Below are positions 55,422 to 64,000 of a DNA stretch of 64,000 nucleotides, piece after piece. This DNA comes from Bacillus sp. PK3_68 (GTDB taxonomy: Bacteria; Bacillota; Bacilli; Bacillales; Domibacillaceae). Position 1 is the stretch's first letter. Each line of letters opens with the position of its first letter. The notes beneath the pieces were generated by a model. That model saw only the letters and a list, made by a program, of their open reading frames with translations, was not told the origin of the DNA and did not search any database. Position numbers and translations under genes: made by a program. The stretch spans positions 4,115,001 to 4,179,000 of the forward strand of contig NZ_NQYC01000001.1 in assembly GCF_003600835.1 (NCBI RefSeq). Reading direction: 5' to 3'.

Positions 55422-56147
55422 ATGAGCGTTCCAAAATATAAACGGGTAGTATTAAAGTTAAGCGGGGAAGCGCTGGCAGGAGAGGCCGGATTTGGCATTA
55501 ATCCAGCTGTTATTAAATCAATTGCTGAGCAAGTCAAAGAAATTGCTGAACTCGATATAGAGGTGGCAGTCGTAGTAGGCGGCGGCAACATCTGGAGAGG
55601 AAAGATCGGCAGTGAAATGGGTATGGACCGCGCAACAGCTGATTATATGGGCATGCTTGCTACTGTAATGAACTCAATGGCTCTACAGGATAGCCTGGAG
55701 CAGCTTGGGATTGAAACACGTGTTCAGACTTCTATAGAGATGCGGCAGGTAGCAGAACCTTATATCCGCCGTCGGGCAATCCGCCATCTTGAAAAGAAGC
55801 GAGTGGTTATTTTTGCTGCAGGCACAGGTAACCCTTACTTTTCTACAGATACAACAGCTGCGCTTCGGGCCGCTGAGATTGAAGCAGAAGTTATTTTGAT
55901 GGCTAAAAATAATGTAGATGGCGTGTATTCAGCAGACCCACGCGTTGATAAAAATGCCGTTAAGTATGATCAATTGTCTTACCTTGATGTCATTAAAGAA
56001 GGGCTTGCTGTTATGGATTCAACGGCCTCATCATTATGTATGGACAATGACATACCGCTTATTGTTTTCTCTATTACAGAAAACGGCAATATTAAACGGG
56101 TAGTTATGGGTGAAAATATCGGAACAATTGTGAGGGGGAAGGAATAA
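55422..56147 (+). CDS. pyrH: Uridylate kinase PyrH
   Basis: UMP kinase of the amino-acid-kinase fold, 241 residues. [86 protein letters not shown] are conserved. A 150-bp spacer separates it from tsf and holds AATCCCT/AGGGATT arms (about 55319-55349) that may fold. Ribosome site CGGAGG. frr begins at its stop. Confidence 0.98.
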   Translation: MSVPKYKRVVLKLSGEALAGEAGFGINPAVIKSIAEQVKEIAELDIEVAVVVGGGNIWRGKIGSEMGMDRATADYMGMLATVMNSMALQDSLEQLGIETRVQTSIEMRQVAEPYIRRRAIRHLEKKRVVIFAAGTGNPYFSTDTTAALRAAEIEAEVILMAKNNVDGVYSADPRVDKNAVKYDQLSYLDVIKEGLAVMDSTASSLCMDNDIPLIVFSITENGNIKRVVMGENIGTIVRGKE

Positions 56148-56704
56148 TGGCAAATCAAACAATTGAACAGATGAAAGAAAGAATGTCTAAAGCAATTCAA
56201 GCGTATACGAGAGAGCTCGCCTCCATTCGTGCTGGACGTGCGAACGCTTCATTGTTAGACCGGATAACGGTCGATTACTATGGGGCACCAACACCGATTA
56301 ACCAGCTTGCTTCTGTATCTGTGCCGGAAGCACGTCTTCTCGTTATTCAGCCTTATGATAAAACAGCGATGGGTGACATTGAGAAAGCTATTTTAAAATC
56401 GGATCTTGGGCTAACGCCATCTAACGATGGATCGGTTATCCGTCTTGCATTCCCTGCTTTAACAGAAGAGCGCCGCAAGGAATTGGCTAAAGTAGTGAAA
56501 AAAGAAGCGGAAGACGCAAAGGTAGCTATTCGCAATATTCGCCGTGATGCGAATGAAGAGCTGAAAAAATTGGAGAAAGCTGGCGACATTACTGAGGATG
56601 AGCTGCGTGGCTTAACGGACGATGTGCAAAAGCAAACGGATGATTTCATTAGCAAAATCGACGGTATTTCCAAGGATAAAGAAAAAGAAATTATGGAAGT
56701 CTAA
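56147..56704 (+). CDS. frr: Ribosome recycling factor
   Basis: A protein of 185 residues. [62 protein letters not shown] covers the family signature. With EF-G it splits post-termination ribosomes. Its ATG overlaps the pyrH TAA by one base, and a terminator follows. Confidence 0.98.
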   Translation: MANQTIEQMKERMSKAIQAYTRELASIRAGRANASLLDRITVDYYGAPTPINQLASVSVPEARLLVIQPYDKTAMGDIEKAILKSDLGLTPSNDGSVIRLAFPALTEERRKELAKVVKKEAEDAKVAIRNIRRDANEELKKLEKAGDITEDELRGLTDDVQKQTDDFISKIDGISKDKEKEIMEV

Positions 56705-56707
56705 TGT

Positions 56708-56737
56708 AAAAACCCTCTTCGCTGTAAGAGGGTTTTC
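56708..56737 (+). terminator. Intrinsic terminator after frr
   Basis: AAAACCCTCTT and AAGAGGGTTTT arms around a CGCTGT loop, with a downstream T-rich tract. Confidence 0.9.
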
Positions 56738-56779
56738 TTCTTTTTTATTGAATAAAAAAATACATCCATTTCTACAAAG

Positions 56780-56808
56780 TAATCAACAAACAATTTTGGT
56801 ATTATAAT
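56780..56808 (+). promoter_or_regulatory. Candidate promoter for uppS-cdsA-dxr-rasP-proS
   Basis: A perfect TATAAT (56803-56808) lies 50 bp before uppS; the -35 box TAATCA (56780-56785, 17 bp upstream) is poor. It follows the frr terminator, so a promoter is expected here. Confidence 0.5.
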
Positions 56809-56859
56809 AGATAATGATTTGTTTATAATTTGGTGATGCTACATCGTGGAGGATATTTT

Positions 56860-57636
56860 ATGATCAATAAGAGAAAATTATGGAAAACAGCAGATGACCA
56901 TAATATCGAAGATCGAATAGAAAGAATTAAAGAGGAGTTAGTGCCGGAGCATATTGCAATCATTATGGACGGCAATGGCAGATGGGCAAAAAGAAGAGCC
57001 CTTCCCCGAATTGCTGGTCACCATGAAGGAATGAAGACGGTAAAAAAGATAACTAAACTTGCTAATAAGTTGGGTGTCAAAGTATTAACACTCTATGCCT
57101 TCTCAACAGAAAACTGGAAGCGGCCGAAACATGAAGTGGATTTTTTAATGAAATTGCCTGAAGAGTTTCTTGGCACGTTTTTACCGGAATTGATTGAAGA
57201 AAATGTCCAGGTACAAATGATGGGAGAGAGAAATCAAATACCGAAACACACGCTCAGTGCGGTAGAAAAAGCGATGGAACAAACGAGTGGCAATGATGGA
57301 TTAATATTAAACTTTGCTTTAAATTACGGAAGTCGTGCGGAGATTTTAACGGCTGTAAAAAATATTATTCATGATGCAAAAAATGGTATACTATTAGAGG
57401 AAAATTTAAATGAAGAGCTTTTTTCGCGCTATCTTATGACAGAGCATTTAAAAGATCCGGACTTGCTTATCCGGACGAGCGGAGAAATTCGTTTGAGCAA
57501 TTTTATGCTTTGGCAGCTGGCCTATACTGAGTTTTGGTTTACCGATACTAATTGGCCTGATTTTAAAGAAACAGATTTGCTCGAAGCAGTGGAAGCTTTT
57601 CAGCGCCGTTCCCGTCGGTTCGGCGGTTTGACGTAA
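56860..57636 (+). CDS. uppS: Undecaprenyl pyrophosphate synthase (isoprenyl transferase UppS)
   Basis: cis-prenyltransferase of 258 residues (B. subtilis 260) making the C55 carrier for peptidoglycan and teichoic acid. Catalytic aspartate in HIAIIMDGNGRWAKRRALPRIAGHHEGMKTVKKI; YAFSTENWKRP; C-terminal RTSGEIRLSNFMLWQLAYTEFWFTDTNWPDF. ATG 56860 lies 7 bp after GTGGAGG; the GTG at 56830 has no such site. Confidence 0.97.
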   Translation: MINKRKLWKTADDHNIEDRIERIKEELVPEHIAIIMDGNGRWAKRRALPRIAGHHEGMKTVKKITKLANKLGVKVLTLYAFSTENWKRPKHEVDFLMKLPEEFLGTFLPELIEENVQVQMMGERNQIPKHTLSAVEKAMEQTSGNDGLILNFALNYGSRAEILTAVKNIIHDAKNGILLEENLNEELFSRYLMTEHLKDPDLLIRTSGEIRLSNFMLWQLAYTEFWFTDTNWPDFKETDLLEAVEAFQRRSRRFGGLT

Positions 57637-57670
57637 TTATTCATCAGGACAAGAGTTAGGAGTTTGAGAC

Positions 57671-58459
57671 ATGAAACAACGTATTTTGACCGCTGTTATT
57701 GCGGCGGCCGCTTTTTTGCCGGTCGTGCTGTACGGCGGCTGGCCTTTTATTATATTGGCTTATTTAATGGCTATCATTGGCCTAACGGAAGCATTAAAAA
57801 TGAAAAAAATTGCTCCTGCTTCGATGCCCGGGCTGCTTTCTATCATACTTCTCTGCATTGTGTTAATGCCGGAACGCCTGACTGTTGCTATCGAACAAAT
57901 GGGCTACGATAAGCTGCAGCTATCTGCCTTGTTCGTGTTATTGATGCTAGCATACACGGTTGTTTCAAAAAATAAGTTTCATTTTGAAGATGCAGGGTTT
58001 TGCGTTCTGGCTGCGCTTTATGTCGGCTTTGGTTTTTATTATTTCATAGAAACGAGAGAAGCGGGCGCTATATTCGTCTTTTTTGCCCTTCTAATTACGT
58101 GGGCGACAGACTCGGGTGCTTATTTTGTAGGCCGGTCGCTCGGAAAGCGCAAACTATGGCCGGAAATTAGTCCGAACAAAACAGTAGAAGGTTCAGTTGG
58201 TGGTATTTTTGCAGCAGTAATCGTCGCTTTGATTATTGCCCTGCTAGCGGATATGGATATACCATTGTTTAAACTGTTAATTGCTACAGCTGTGCTGTCT
58301 GTATTTGGACAGCTTGGCGACTTGGCGGAATCAGCTCTTAAGCGCCATTACGAAGTAAAGGACTCAGGGACTTTATTGCCGGGCCATGGCGGTATTTTGG
58401 ATCGTACAGACAGCTGGTTATTTGTTTTTCCGCTTGTTCATTTACTGCATCTAGTGTGA
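57671..58459 (+). CDS. cdsA: Phosphatidate cytidylyltransferase CdsA
   Basis: Polytopic membrane enzyme of 262 residues making CDP-diacylglycerol from CTP and phosphatidic acid. Several hydrophobic helices, then WATDSGAYFVGRSLGKRKLWPEISPNKTVEGSVGG and the signature SVFGQLGDLAESALKRHYEVKDSGTLLPGHGGILDRTDSWLF. The threonine in DRTDS replaces the commoner phenylalanine; no catalytic residue is lost. Fourth-from-last step of the local lipid/isoprenoid operon with uppS and dxr. Confidence 0.96.
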   Translation: MKQRILTAVIAAAAFLPVVLYGGWPFIILAYLMAIIGLTEALKMKKIAPASMPGLLSIILLCIVLMPERLTVAIEQMGYDKLQLSALFVLLMLAYTVVSKNKFHFEDAGFCVLAALYVGFGFYYFIETREAGAIFVFFALLITWATDSGAYFVGRSLGKRKLWPEISPNKTVEGSVGGIFAAVIVALIIALLADMDIPLFKLLIATAVLSVFGQLGDLAESALKRHYEVKDSGTLLPGHGGILDRTDSWLFVFPLVHLLHLV

Positions 58460-58489
58460 CAGCAGAGTTTGTTTGAGGAGATGAAAGAT

Positions 58490-59632
58490 GTGAAGAAATT
58501 AAGTCTTTTAGGTGCAACTGGCTCGATCGGCCGCCAGACACTGGATGTGATCCGGGAGCATCGTGATGATTTTGCGCTGGTTGCTTTTTCAGCCGGTCGA
58601 AATATTGAAGAAACACGGAACATTATTAGTGGGTTTCAACCTGAATTAGTATCTGTCGAGCTTCGGGAGGACGCGGAGAAACTAAAGTCAGAATTTCCTT
58701 TTTTAAAAGTGGTGTACGGACAAGAAGGACTTGTTGAAACGGCTGTTTATCAAAAGGCGGACATTCTTGTGAATGCTGTGCTTGGGAGTGTCGGCTTACG
58801 CCCGACACTGCAGGCGATTGAAGCAGGTAAGACAATTGCTATCGCAAATAAAGAAACACTTGTAACGGCCGGGCATTTAGTTATGGCAGCCGCTGAAAAG
58901 CATAATGTGGCTCTTTTGCCGGTAGACAGTGAGCATTCTGCGATTTTTCAATGTCTGCAAGGGGAAAAAGAGAAAAACATTGCACGCCTCATACTGACAG
59001 CTTCGGGAGGTAGCTTTCGTGACCGGACACGAGAAGAATTAAAGAATGTAACTGTACAGGAAGCGTTAAATCATCCAAATTGGTCAATGGGCGCAAAGAT
59101 CACGATTGATTCGGCTACAATGATGAATAAAGGCTTGGAAGTTATTGAAGCACACTGGCTTTTTCATTTGCCATATGAGCAAATAGATGTTATTTTACAT
59201 CGAGAAAGTATTATTCATTCGATGGTCGAATTTCAAGATAGTTCGGTAATCGCTCAATTAGGTACCCCTGATATGCGCGTGCCAATCCAATATGCGCTTT
59301 CTTATCCAGATCGGCTCCCTTTGCCTTCTGCTCGGCGTCTCAATTTGCTGGAAGCGGGCAAGCTTCATTTTCAGCCGATGGATCAAAAGCGTTTTCGGAT
59401 GCTTGCGCTTGCTTATCAGGCGGGAAAAGCGGGCGGCACAGTTCCCACTGTGTTGAATGCTGCTAACGAGGCGGCTGTTGCTGCTTTTCTTGACGGGAAA
59501 ATAACATTTTTGCAAATTGATGAAATGGTAGAGCGGGCTCTTGAAAAACATCAGTCCATTATGCAGCCCGATCTGGAAACGATACAGCAAACCGACAAAG
59601 AAACACGGAATTTCGTCCACTCACTTTTATAA
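58490..59632 (+). CDS. dxr: 1-deoxy-D-xylulose 5-phosphate reductoisomerase
   Basis: A protein of 380 residues (B. subtilis 383). It commits DXP to the MEP isoprenoid pathway, using [96 protein letters not shown]. The GTG at 58490 is 9 bp after GAGGAG; upstream TTG 58469 and ATG 58481 fit the ribosome site less well. It supplies precursors to UppS in the same operon. Confidence 0.97.
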   Translation: MKKLSLLGATGSIGRQTLDVIREHRDDFALVAFSAGRNIEETRNIISGFQPELVSVELREDAEKLKSEFPFLKVVYGQEGLVETAVYQKADILVNAVLGSVGLRPTLQAIEAGKTIAIANKETLVTAGHLVMAAAEKHNVALLPVDSEHSAIFQCLQGEKEKNIARLILTASGGSFRDRTREELKNVTVQEALNHPNWSMGAKITIDSATMMNKGLEVIEAHWLFHLPYEQIDVILHRESIIHSMVEFQDSSVIAQLGTPDMRVPIQYALSYPDRLPLPSARRLNLLEAGKLHFQPMDQKRFRMLALAYQAGKAGGTVPTVLNAANEAAVAAFLDGKITFLQIDEMVERALEKHQSIMQPDLETIQQTDKETRNFVHSLL

Positions 59633-59650
59633 AAAAGGTGGTTATCTATA

Positions 59651-60910
59651 TTGAATACTGTTATAGCGTTTATCGTTATATTTGGCGCCCTCGTTTTTTT
59701 TCACGAGCTAGGTCACTTTATTTTTGCCAAGCGGGCGGGGATTCTCTGTCGAGAGTTTGCCATCGGTTTCGGACCAAAAGTGTTTTTCCATAAAAAAGGA
59801 GAAACCATATATACTCTTCGGCTTCTTCCTCTAGGGGGATACGTCCGCATGGCTGGGGAAGACCCAGAAATGGTAGATTTAAAAGCCGGTCATCGCATCG
59901 GTGTTCTGTTTAATGATCATGAAGAAATTGTCAAAATTATCGTTTCTGGCAAAGACCGTTATCCAGAAGCTCGAGTAATTGAGGTAGAGACCGCCGATCT
60001 CGAACATCAGCTTATTATTAGAGGCTATGAGGACGGAGAAGAAGAAATTAAAACGTTTCCGATCCATCGGGAGGCCGTTATTTTAGAGGATGGGGTGGAG
60101 AGCCAGATCGCGCCATGGGACCGACAGTTCGCCTCGAAAACGCTAGGACAGCGATCGATGGCTATTTTTGCAGGTCCGCTCTTTAACTTTATTTTAGCTT
60201 TTTTTGTTTTTATTCTCATTGCTATGATGCAGGGAATGCCTACAAACGAGCCCGAGCTTGGCAAGCTGACCTCCGATGGAGCAGCAAAAGAAGCGGGCTT
60301 AATGGAAGGCGACAAAGTTATTAGCATTAATGGACAAGGGGTAGCAAGCTGGAATGATATCGTTACTGTCATTCAGAAAAACCCCCAGTCTGAGATTGAC
60401 TTTACAGTAGAAAGAGACAATAAAACACTAGATATTCCAGTAACACCGAAGGTCCGTGAGGTGGAAGATCAAAAGATTGGAGTAATCGGTGTACACAGTC
60501 CAGTAGAAAAATCGTTCTTCGGTTCCATCTCCTATGGCGCGAAAGAAACGTATTTTTGGACAGTAGAAATTATTCGGTTGGTCGGCAAGCTCGTCACTGG
60601 GCAATTTTCGATCGATATGCTTTCGGGTCCTGTTGGCATCTATGTATCCACTGACACAGTAGCTAAGTCAGGCATTATGAACTTGATGAAGTGGGCCGGC
60701 GTGTTAAGCATTAACCTAGGCATTATGAATTTATTGCCGCTTCCAGCATTGGACGGCGGGCGCCTATTGTTTTTCCTCGTTGAAGCGCTCAGAGGCAAGC
60801 CGATTGATCGCCAAAAAGAAGGAATGGTTCATTTTGTTGGTTTCGCCTTGTTAATGCTTTTAATGATCGTGGTAACATGGAATGATATTCAACGATTCTT
60901 TTTACAATAA
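59651..60910 (+). CDS. rasP: Site-2 zinc metalloprotease RasP (RseP)
   Basis: A protein of 419 residues (B. subtilis 422). Zinc site HELGH at residues 18-22 in the first membrane helix, second ligand in NLLPLPALDGGRLLFFLVEALRG, and a PDZ domain (about residues 185-270, LTSDGAAKEAGLMEGDKVISINGQGVASWNDI). It cleaves RsiW, FtsL and signal-peptide remnants within the membrane. TTG start, AAGGTGG ribosome site. Confidence 0.97.
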   Translation: MNTVIAFIVIFGALVFFHELGHFIFAKRAGILCREFAIGFGPKVFFHKKGETIYTLRLLPLGGYVRMAGEDPEMVDLKAGHRIGVLFNDHEEIVKIIVSGKDRYPEARVIEVETADLEHQLIIRGYEDGEEEIKTFPIHREAVILEDGVESQIAPWDRQFASKTLGQRSMAIFAGPLFNFILAFFVFILIAMMQGMPTNEPELGKLTSDGAAKEAGLMEGDKVISINGQGVASWNDIVTVIQKNPQSEIDFTVERDNKTLDIPVTPKVREVEDQKIGVIGVHSPVEKSFFGSISYGAKETYFWTVEIIRLVGKLVTGQFSIDMLSGPVGIYVSTDTVAKSGIMNLMKWAGVLSINLGIMNLLPLPALDGGRLLFFLVEALRGKPIDRQKEGMVHFVGFALLMLLMIVVTWNDIQRFFLQ

Positions 60911-60930
60911 AATAGTCTGAGGTGTATGTG

Positions 60931-62637
60931 ATGAAACAAAGCCAAACGTTAATACCCACATTAAGAGAGGTACCGGCTGATGCAGACGTAAAAAGCCATC
61001 AGTTGCTGTTAAAAGCGGGATTTATCCGTCAAAACGCCAGCGGAGTATACAGTTATTTGCCGCTTGGTAAAAAAGTGCTTCGCAAGGTAGAGGAAATTGT
61101 TCGTGAGGAAATGGACAACGCTGGAGCTGCAGAACTTTTGATGCCAGCTTTACAGCAGGCTGAGCTGTGGCAGGAATCTGGACGCTGGTACACGTACGGC
61201 CCAGAGCTTATGCGCTTGAAAGATCGACATGAACGCGAGTTTGCCCTTGGAGCAACTCACGAAGAAGTGATTACAAGCCTGGTTCGTGATGAAATAAAAT
61301 CGTACAAGCGTTTGCCGTTAACCTTGTATCAAATCCAAACTAAATTCCGGGATGAAAAGCGGCCGCGGTTTGGCCTGCTCCGCGGGCGGGAGTTTGTTAT
61401 GAAAGATGCTTATTCTTTTCATACCTCTCATGAAAGCTTAGCGGAAGTATATGACCGGATGTACACGGCTTATTCAAATGTATTCCGTCGCTGCGGATTA
61501 GATTTTCGAGCTGTTATTGCTGACTCAGGAGCGATGGGTGGCAAGGACACACATGAATTTATGGTTCTTTCTGAGATCGGTGAAGATACCATTGCCTACT
61601 CTGATTCTTCTGATTATGCAGCTAACATTGAAATGGCTCCGGTTGTTACTGCCTATGAAAAGAGTGGGGAAGCGGAGCGCCAAATGGAAAAAGTGGAAAC
61701 TCCGGATGCTAAAACAATCAGCAGTGTAGCAGAGCTCTTGAATGTTTCTGCGGAGCAATGTTTAAAAACGCTTCTCTTTAAAGTGGATGGAGAATATGTC
61801 ATCGTTCTCGTTCGGGGCGATCATGAAGTGAATGAAATTAAATTGAAAAACTTATTCCAGGCAGATGTCGTTGAGCTTGCCGAGCATGAAGAAGTGAACG
61901 AAGTGCTTGGCTGCACGATTGGTTCTCTTGGACCGGTAAACGCCAAAGAAGGTGTGAAAGTAATTGCGGACCATGCGGTGAAAGCTATTACGAATGGTGT
62001 GTGTGGAGCGAATATAGAAGGCTATCATTTTGTAAATGTAAATGCGGAAAAAGATTATCGTGTAGATCAGTATGCGGACTTGCGCTTTATTCAAGAAGGA
62101 GATCTTTCTCCGGATGGAAAAGGAACCATTAAGTTTGCTAAAGGAATCGAAGTAGGCCATATATTCAAATTGGGCACACGCTACAGTGAAGCGATGAATG
62201 CCACGTATTTGGATGAAAACGGCCGGACGCAACCAATGATCATGGGCTGTTACGGAATTGGGGTTTCACGGACGTTGGCTGCCGTAGCTGAACAATTTAA
62301 TGATGAACAAGGATTTATTTGGCCGAAGGCCCTCTCTCCTTTCGATATTCACTTAGTGCCAATCAATATGAAAGATGAAGGTCAGCGTACACTTGCTGAA
62401 GAGCTTTACAGTCTGCTTCGAGAGAACCGTTATGATGTATTGATGGATGACCGAGCAGAGCGTCCGGGCGTGAAGTTTGCCGATAGTGATTTAATCGGTT
62501 TGCCTATCCGAGTAACAGTAGGTAAAAAGGCAGCAGAGGGAATTGTTGAAGTGAAGGTTCGCAAAACCGGTGAAATGATAGAAATTCAGCGAAATGAGCT
62601 TGTCTCTAAGCTGCATGAGATTTTTCAAGCCATCTAA
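60931..62637 (+). CDS. proS: Prolyl-tRNA synthetase
   Basis: Class II synthetase of 568 residues, bacterial type with the inserted editing domain (about residues 225-405). Motif 1 [30 protein letters not shown], motif 2 [29 protein letters not shown], motif 3 [18 protein letters not shown]-terminal anticodon domain [14 protein letters not shown]. The ATG at 60931 follows TGAGGTG. No T-box leader is present; it is read from the upstream operon. Terminator at 62742. Confidence 0.98.
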   Translation: MKQSQTLIPTLREVPADADVKSHQLLLKAGFIRQNASGVYSYLPLGKKVLRKVEEIVREEMDNAGAAELLMPALQQAELWQESGRWYTYGPELMRLKDRHEREFALGATHEEVITSLVRDEIKSYKRLPLTLYQIQTKFRDEKRPRFGLLRGREFVMKDAYSFHTSHESLAEVYDRMYTAYSNVFRRCGLDFRAVIADSGAMGGKDTHEFMVLSEIGEDTIAYSDSSDYAANIEMAPVVTAYEKSGEAERQMEKVETPDAKTISSVAELLNVSAEQCLKTLLFKVDGEYVIVLVRGDHEVNEIKLKNLFQADVVELAEHEEVNEVLGCTIGSLGPVNAKEGVKVIADHAVKAITNGVCGANIEGYHFVNVNAEKDYRVDQYADLRFIQEGDLSPDGKGTIKFAKGIEVGHIFKLGTRYSEAMNATYLDENGRTQPMIMGCYGIGVSRTLAAVAEQFNDEQGFIWPKALSPFDIHLVPINMKDEGQRTLAEELYSLLRENRYDVLMDDRAERPGVKFADSDLIGLPIRVTVGKKAAEGIVEVKVRKTGEMIEIQRNELVSKLHEIFQAI

Positions 62638-62741
62638 TTGTCAATGTTATCGGCTGATTCTCCTGCAGAGACCTAGCTAAGTTAATAATTTTAGAGCGGT
62701 AATTTTGTTGCTATCTAAGTTTGTGCAGCATAAATATTTAA

Positions 62742-62766
62742 AGTCACCTGAATCAGGTGGCTTTTT
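62742..62766 (+). terminator. Intrinsic terminator after proS
   Basis: GTCACCT-GAATC-AGGTGGC followed by TTTTTC forms a short stem about 105 bp beyond the proS stop and ends the uppS-proS operon. Confidence 0.82.
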
Positions 62767-62779
62767 CTTTCTGAATTTC

Positions 62780-62788
62780 TGTTAAAAT
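62780..62788 (+). promoter_or_regulatory. Candidate extended -10 promoter for polC
   Basis: TGTTAAAAT (TG at 62780-62781, TAAAAT at 62783-62788) sits 32 bp before the polC start and just after the proS terminator. The -35 region is weak. Confidence 0.45.
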
Positions 62789-62819
62789 AGAAGAGAACAA
62801 TCAATTGGGAGGCATGCAA

Positions 62820-64000
62820 ATGAGTGAAGAATCCCAGGGAAGACGACAGCGGTTCCAGCTGCTCTTACAGCAATTGAAATTGACAGAAGATGCAGTCGTC
62901 CGCCATTTTGAGGGAGCTGAAATTGCAAAGTTAACAGTAGAAAGACAGACCAAACGTTGGCATTTTTCTTTTGTCACCGAAACTATTATTCCTTGTCAGC
63001 TTCTTGAAACTTTTACAAATGCGCTACATTATGCATTTAAAGAGATTGCGCAGGTTACTTTTTCAATAAAAGCAAAAAATACAGCTGTGACAGAAGAGTT
63101 GATCAGTGAATATTGGTCCTTTTGCGTAAGTCAGCTAGAGGGAATCTCTCCTCCGATGCTTGCGCTGTTAAATAGACGTACACCTACTGTGAAAGGAAAT
63201 AAATTAATCGTTAGTGTTGGCAATGATACAGAAGGCATGACATTAAAAAATAAATATGGCGAATGGATTTGCCGTACTTATCAAAACTATGGCTTTCCAC
63301 CGGTAGCATTTGATATAGCAGTTGCAGAGGCAGAAACAAATGATGAATTCCAACAGTTTTTGGAAGCCAAACAAAAGGAAGATGCCGAGAGAGCTATGCA
63401 GGCAGTAGCTGAAATGCAGAAACGGGAAGAAAATGCAGGAGACGATCAAGAGGTGGCTAGTGGTCCTCTTATGATTGGCTTAACCATCAAAGAAGATGCC
63501 GAGTTTAAAAAGCTGGAGGAAATTCAAGATGAAGAGCGCCGAATAGCGATTGAAGGATATGTTTTTGATGCGGAAACGAAAGAACTTCGAAGTGGCCGTA
63601 CGCTGCTAACATTTAAAATTACTGATTATACCGACTCTATATTAGTAAAAATGTTTTCTCGCGACAAAGAGGACGCAGCTCTTTTCGGCCGTTTGAAAAA
63701 AGGCATGTGGGTAAAGGCAAGAGGGACTGTGCAAAATGATACGTTTGTCCGTGATCTTGTCATGATTGCCAATGATGTCAATGAGATCGCTCCAGTTATG
63801 CGCCAGGATACAGCTCCCGAAGAGGAAAAGCGTGTGGAGCTTCACCTGCATACACCAATGAGTCAAATGGACGCTGTCTCACCAATAGGCGATTTGGTAG
63901 CCCAAGCAGCTAAGTGGGGACACAAGGCTATCGCCGTTACCGATCATGCAGTAGTTCAATCGTTTCCAGACGCCTATAGTGCCGGGAAAAAGCATGGCAT
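62820..64000 (+). CDS. polC: DNA polymerase III alpha subunit PolC (Gram-positive type), 3'-truncated by window edge
   Basis: The frame is open from ATG 62820 to the end of the window: 393 residues of an enzyme of about 1,440. It is the essential replicative polymerase of low-G+C Firmicutes. Seen: N-terminal domain I (RFQLLLQQLKLTEDAVVRHFEGAEI), a charged linker, the OB-fold domain (GYVFDAETKELRSGRTLLTFKITDYTDSILVKMF) and the start of the PHP domain with HLHTPMSQMDAV and AVTDHAVVQSFPDAY. The DnaQ-like exonuclease, palm and fingers lie beyond the edge. Ribosome site TGGGAGG. Confidence 0.96.
   Translation, partial: MSEESQGRRQRFQLLLQQLKLTEDAVVRHFEGAEIAKLTVERQTKRWHFSFVTETIIPCQLLETFTNALHYAFKEIAQVTFSIKAKNTAVTEELISEYWSFCVSQLEGISPPMLALLNRRTPTVKGNKLIVSVGNDTEGMTLKNKYGEWICRTYQNYGFPPVAFDIAVAEAETNDEFQQFLEAKQKEDAERAMQAVAEMQKREENAGDDQEVASGPLMIGLTIKEDAEFKKLEEIQDEERRIAIEGYVFDAETKELRSGRTLLTFKITDYTDSILVKMFSRDKEDAALFGRLKKGMWVKARGTVQNDTFVRDLVMIANDVNEIAPVMRQDTAPEEEKRVELHLHTPMSQMDAVSPIGDLVAQAAKWGHKAIAVTDHAVVQSFPDAYSAGKKHG

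Noticed and set aside
60911-60930. T-box riboswitch before proS
   Set aside because: Only 20 bp separate rasP and proS, with no room for a T-box.

Overview
The window is chromosomal core DNA of a motile, low-to-moderate G+C Firmicute of the Bacillaceae type. Protein sequences and gene order match the Bacillus subtilis smc-to-polC region almost gene for gene: smc, ftsY, ylxM, ffh, rpsP, khpA, ylqD, rimM, trmD, rplS, lepB, rbgA, rnhB, ylqG, ylqH, sucCD, dprA, topA, trmFO, xerC, hslVU, codY, the fla/che cluster, rpsB, tsf, pyrH, frr, uppS, cdsA, dxr, rasP, proS, polC. Every gene is on the + strand. The genus cannot be fixed from sequence reading alone. Both ends cut a gene: smc lacks its 5' part and polC its 3' part. 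No tRNA, rRNA, CRISPR array, prophage or insertion sequence was seen.

Region 1 (1-9800) holds chromosome condensation (SMC), the SRP pathway (FtsY, YlxM, Ffh), ribosomal proteins S16 and L19 with ribosome and tRNA maturation factors (KhpA, RimM, TrmD), and signal peptidase I. The spacers here carry three copies of a structured interspersed repeat (4095-4215 minus, 5986-6092 plus, 6771-6886 plus). lepB has a probable one-base frameshift near its 5' end.

Region 2 (9800-24800) holds RbgA, RNase HII, a FliK-like/FlhB-tail-like pair (ylqG-ylqH), succinyl-CoA synthetase, DprA, topoisomerase I, TrmFO, and the xerC-hslV-hslU-codY operon.

Region 3 (25000-53400) is the fla/che cluster: rod (flgB, flgC, fliE), MS ring and switch (fliF, fliG, fliM, fliY), export ATPase and gate (fliH, fliI, fliJ, fliO, fliP, fliQ, fliR, flhB, flhA), hook assembly (fliK, flgD, two tandem flgE/flgG-type genes), placement GTPases (flhF, flhG), stator/power factors (swrD, fliL), chemotaxis (cheY, cheB, cheA, cheW, cheC, cheD), sigD and swrB. 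Departures from the B. subtilis plan are a second hook/rod gene, a FlgD with a duplicated C-terminal module, a sigma-D-type promoter inside the cluster, a near-perfect cre-like site ahead of flgB, a 313-bp spacer with its own promoter before sigD, and a frameshift in cheB at the methylesterase catalytic serine motif.

Region 4 (53400-64000) is rpsB, tsf, pyrH, frr, then isoprenoid and phospholipid synthesis (uppS, dxr, cdsA), the RasP site-2 protease, ProS, and the start of PolC. A structured leader precedes rpsB and an intrinsic terminator separates rpsB from tsf.

No wholly new system is evident. The best leads are the ylqG-ylqH pair, the structured repeat family, the tandem flgE/flgG genes with a sigma-D promoter, and the two single-base frameshifts.
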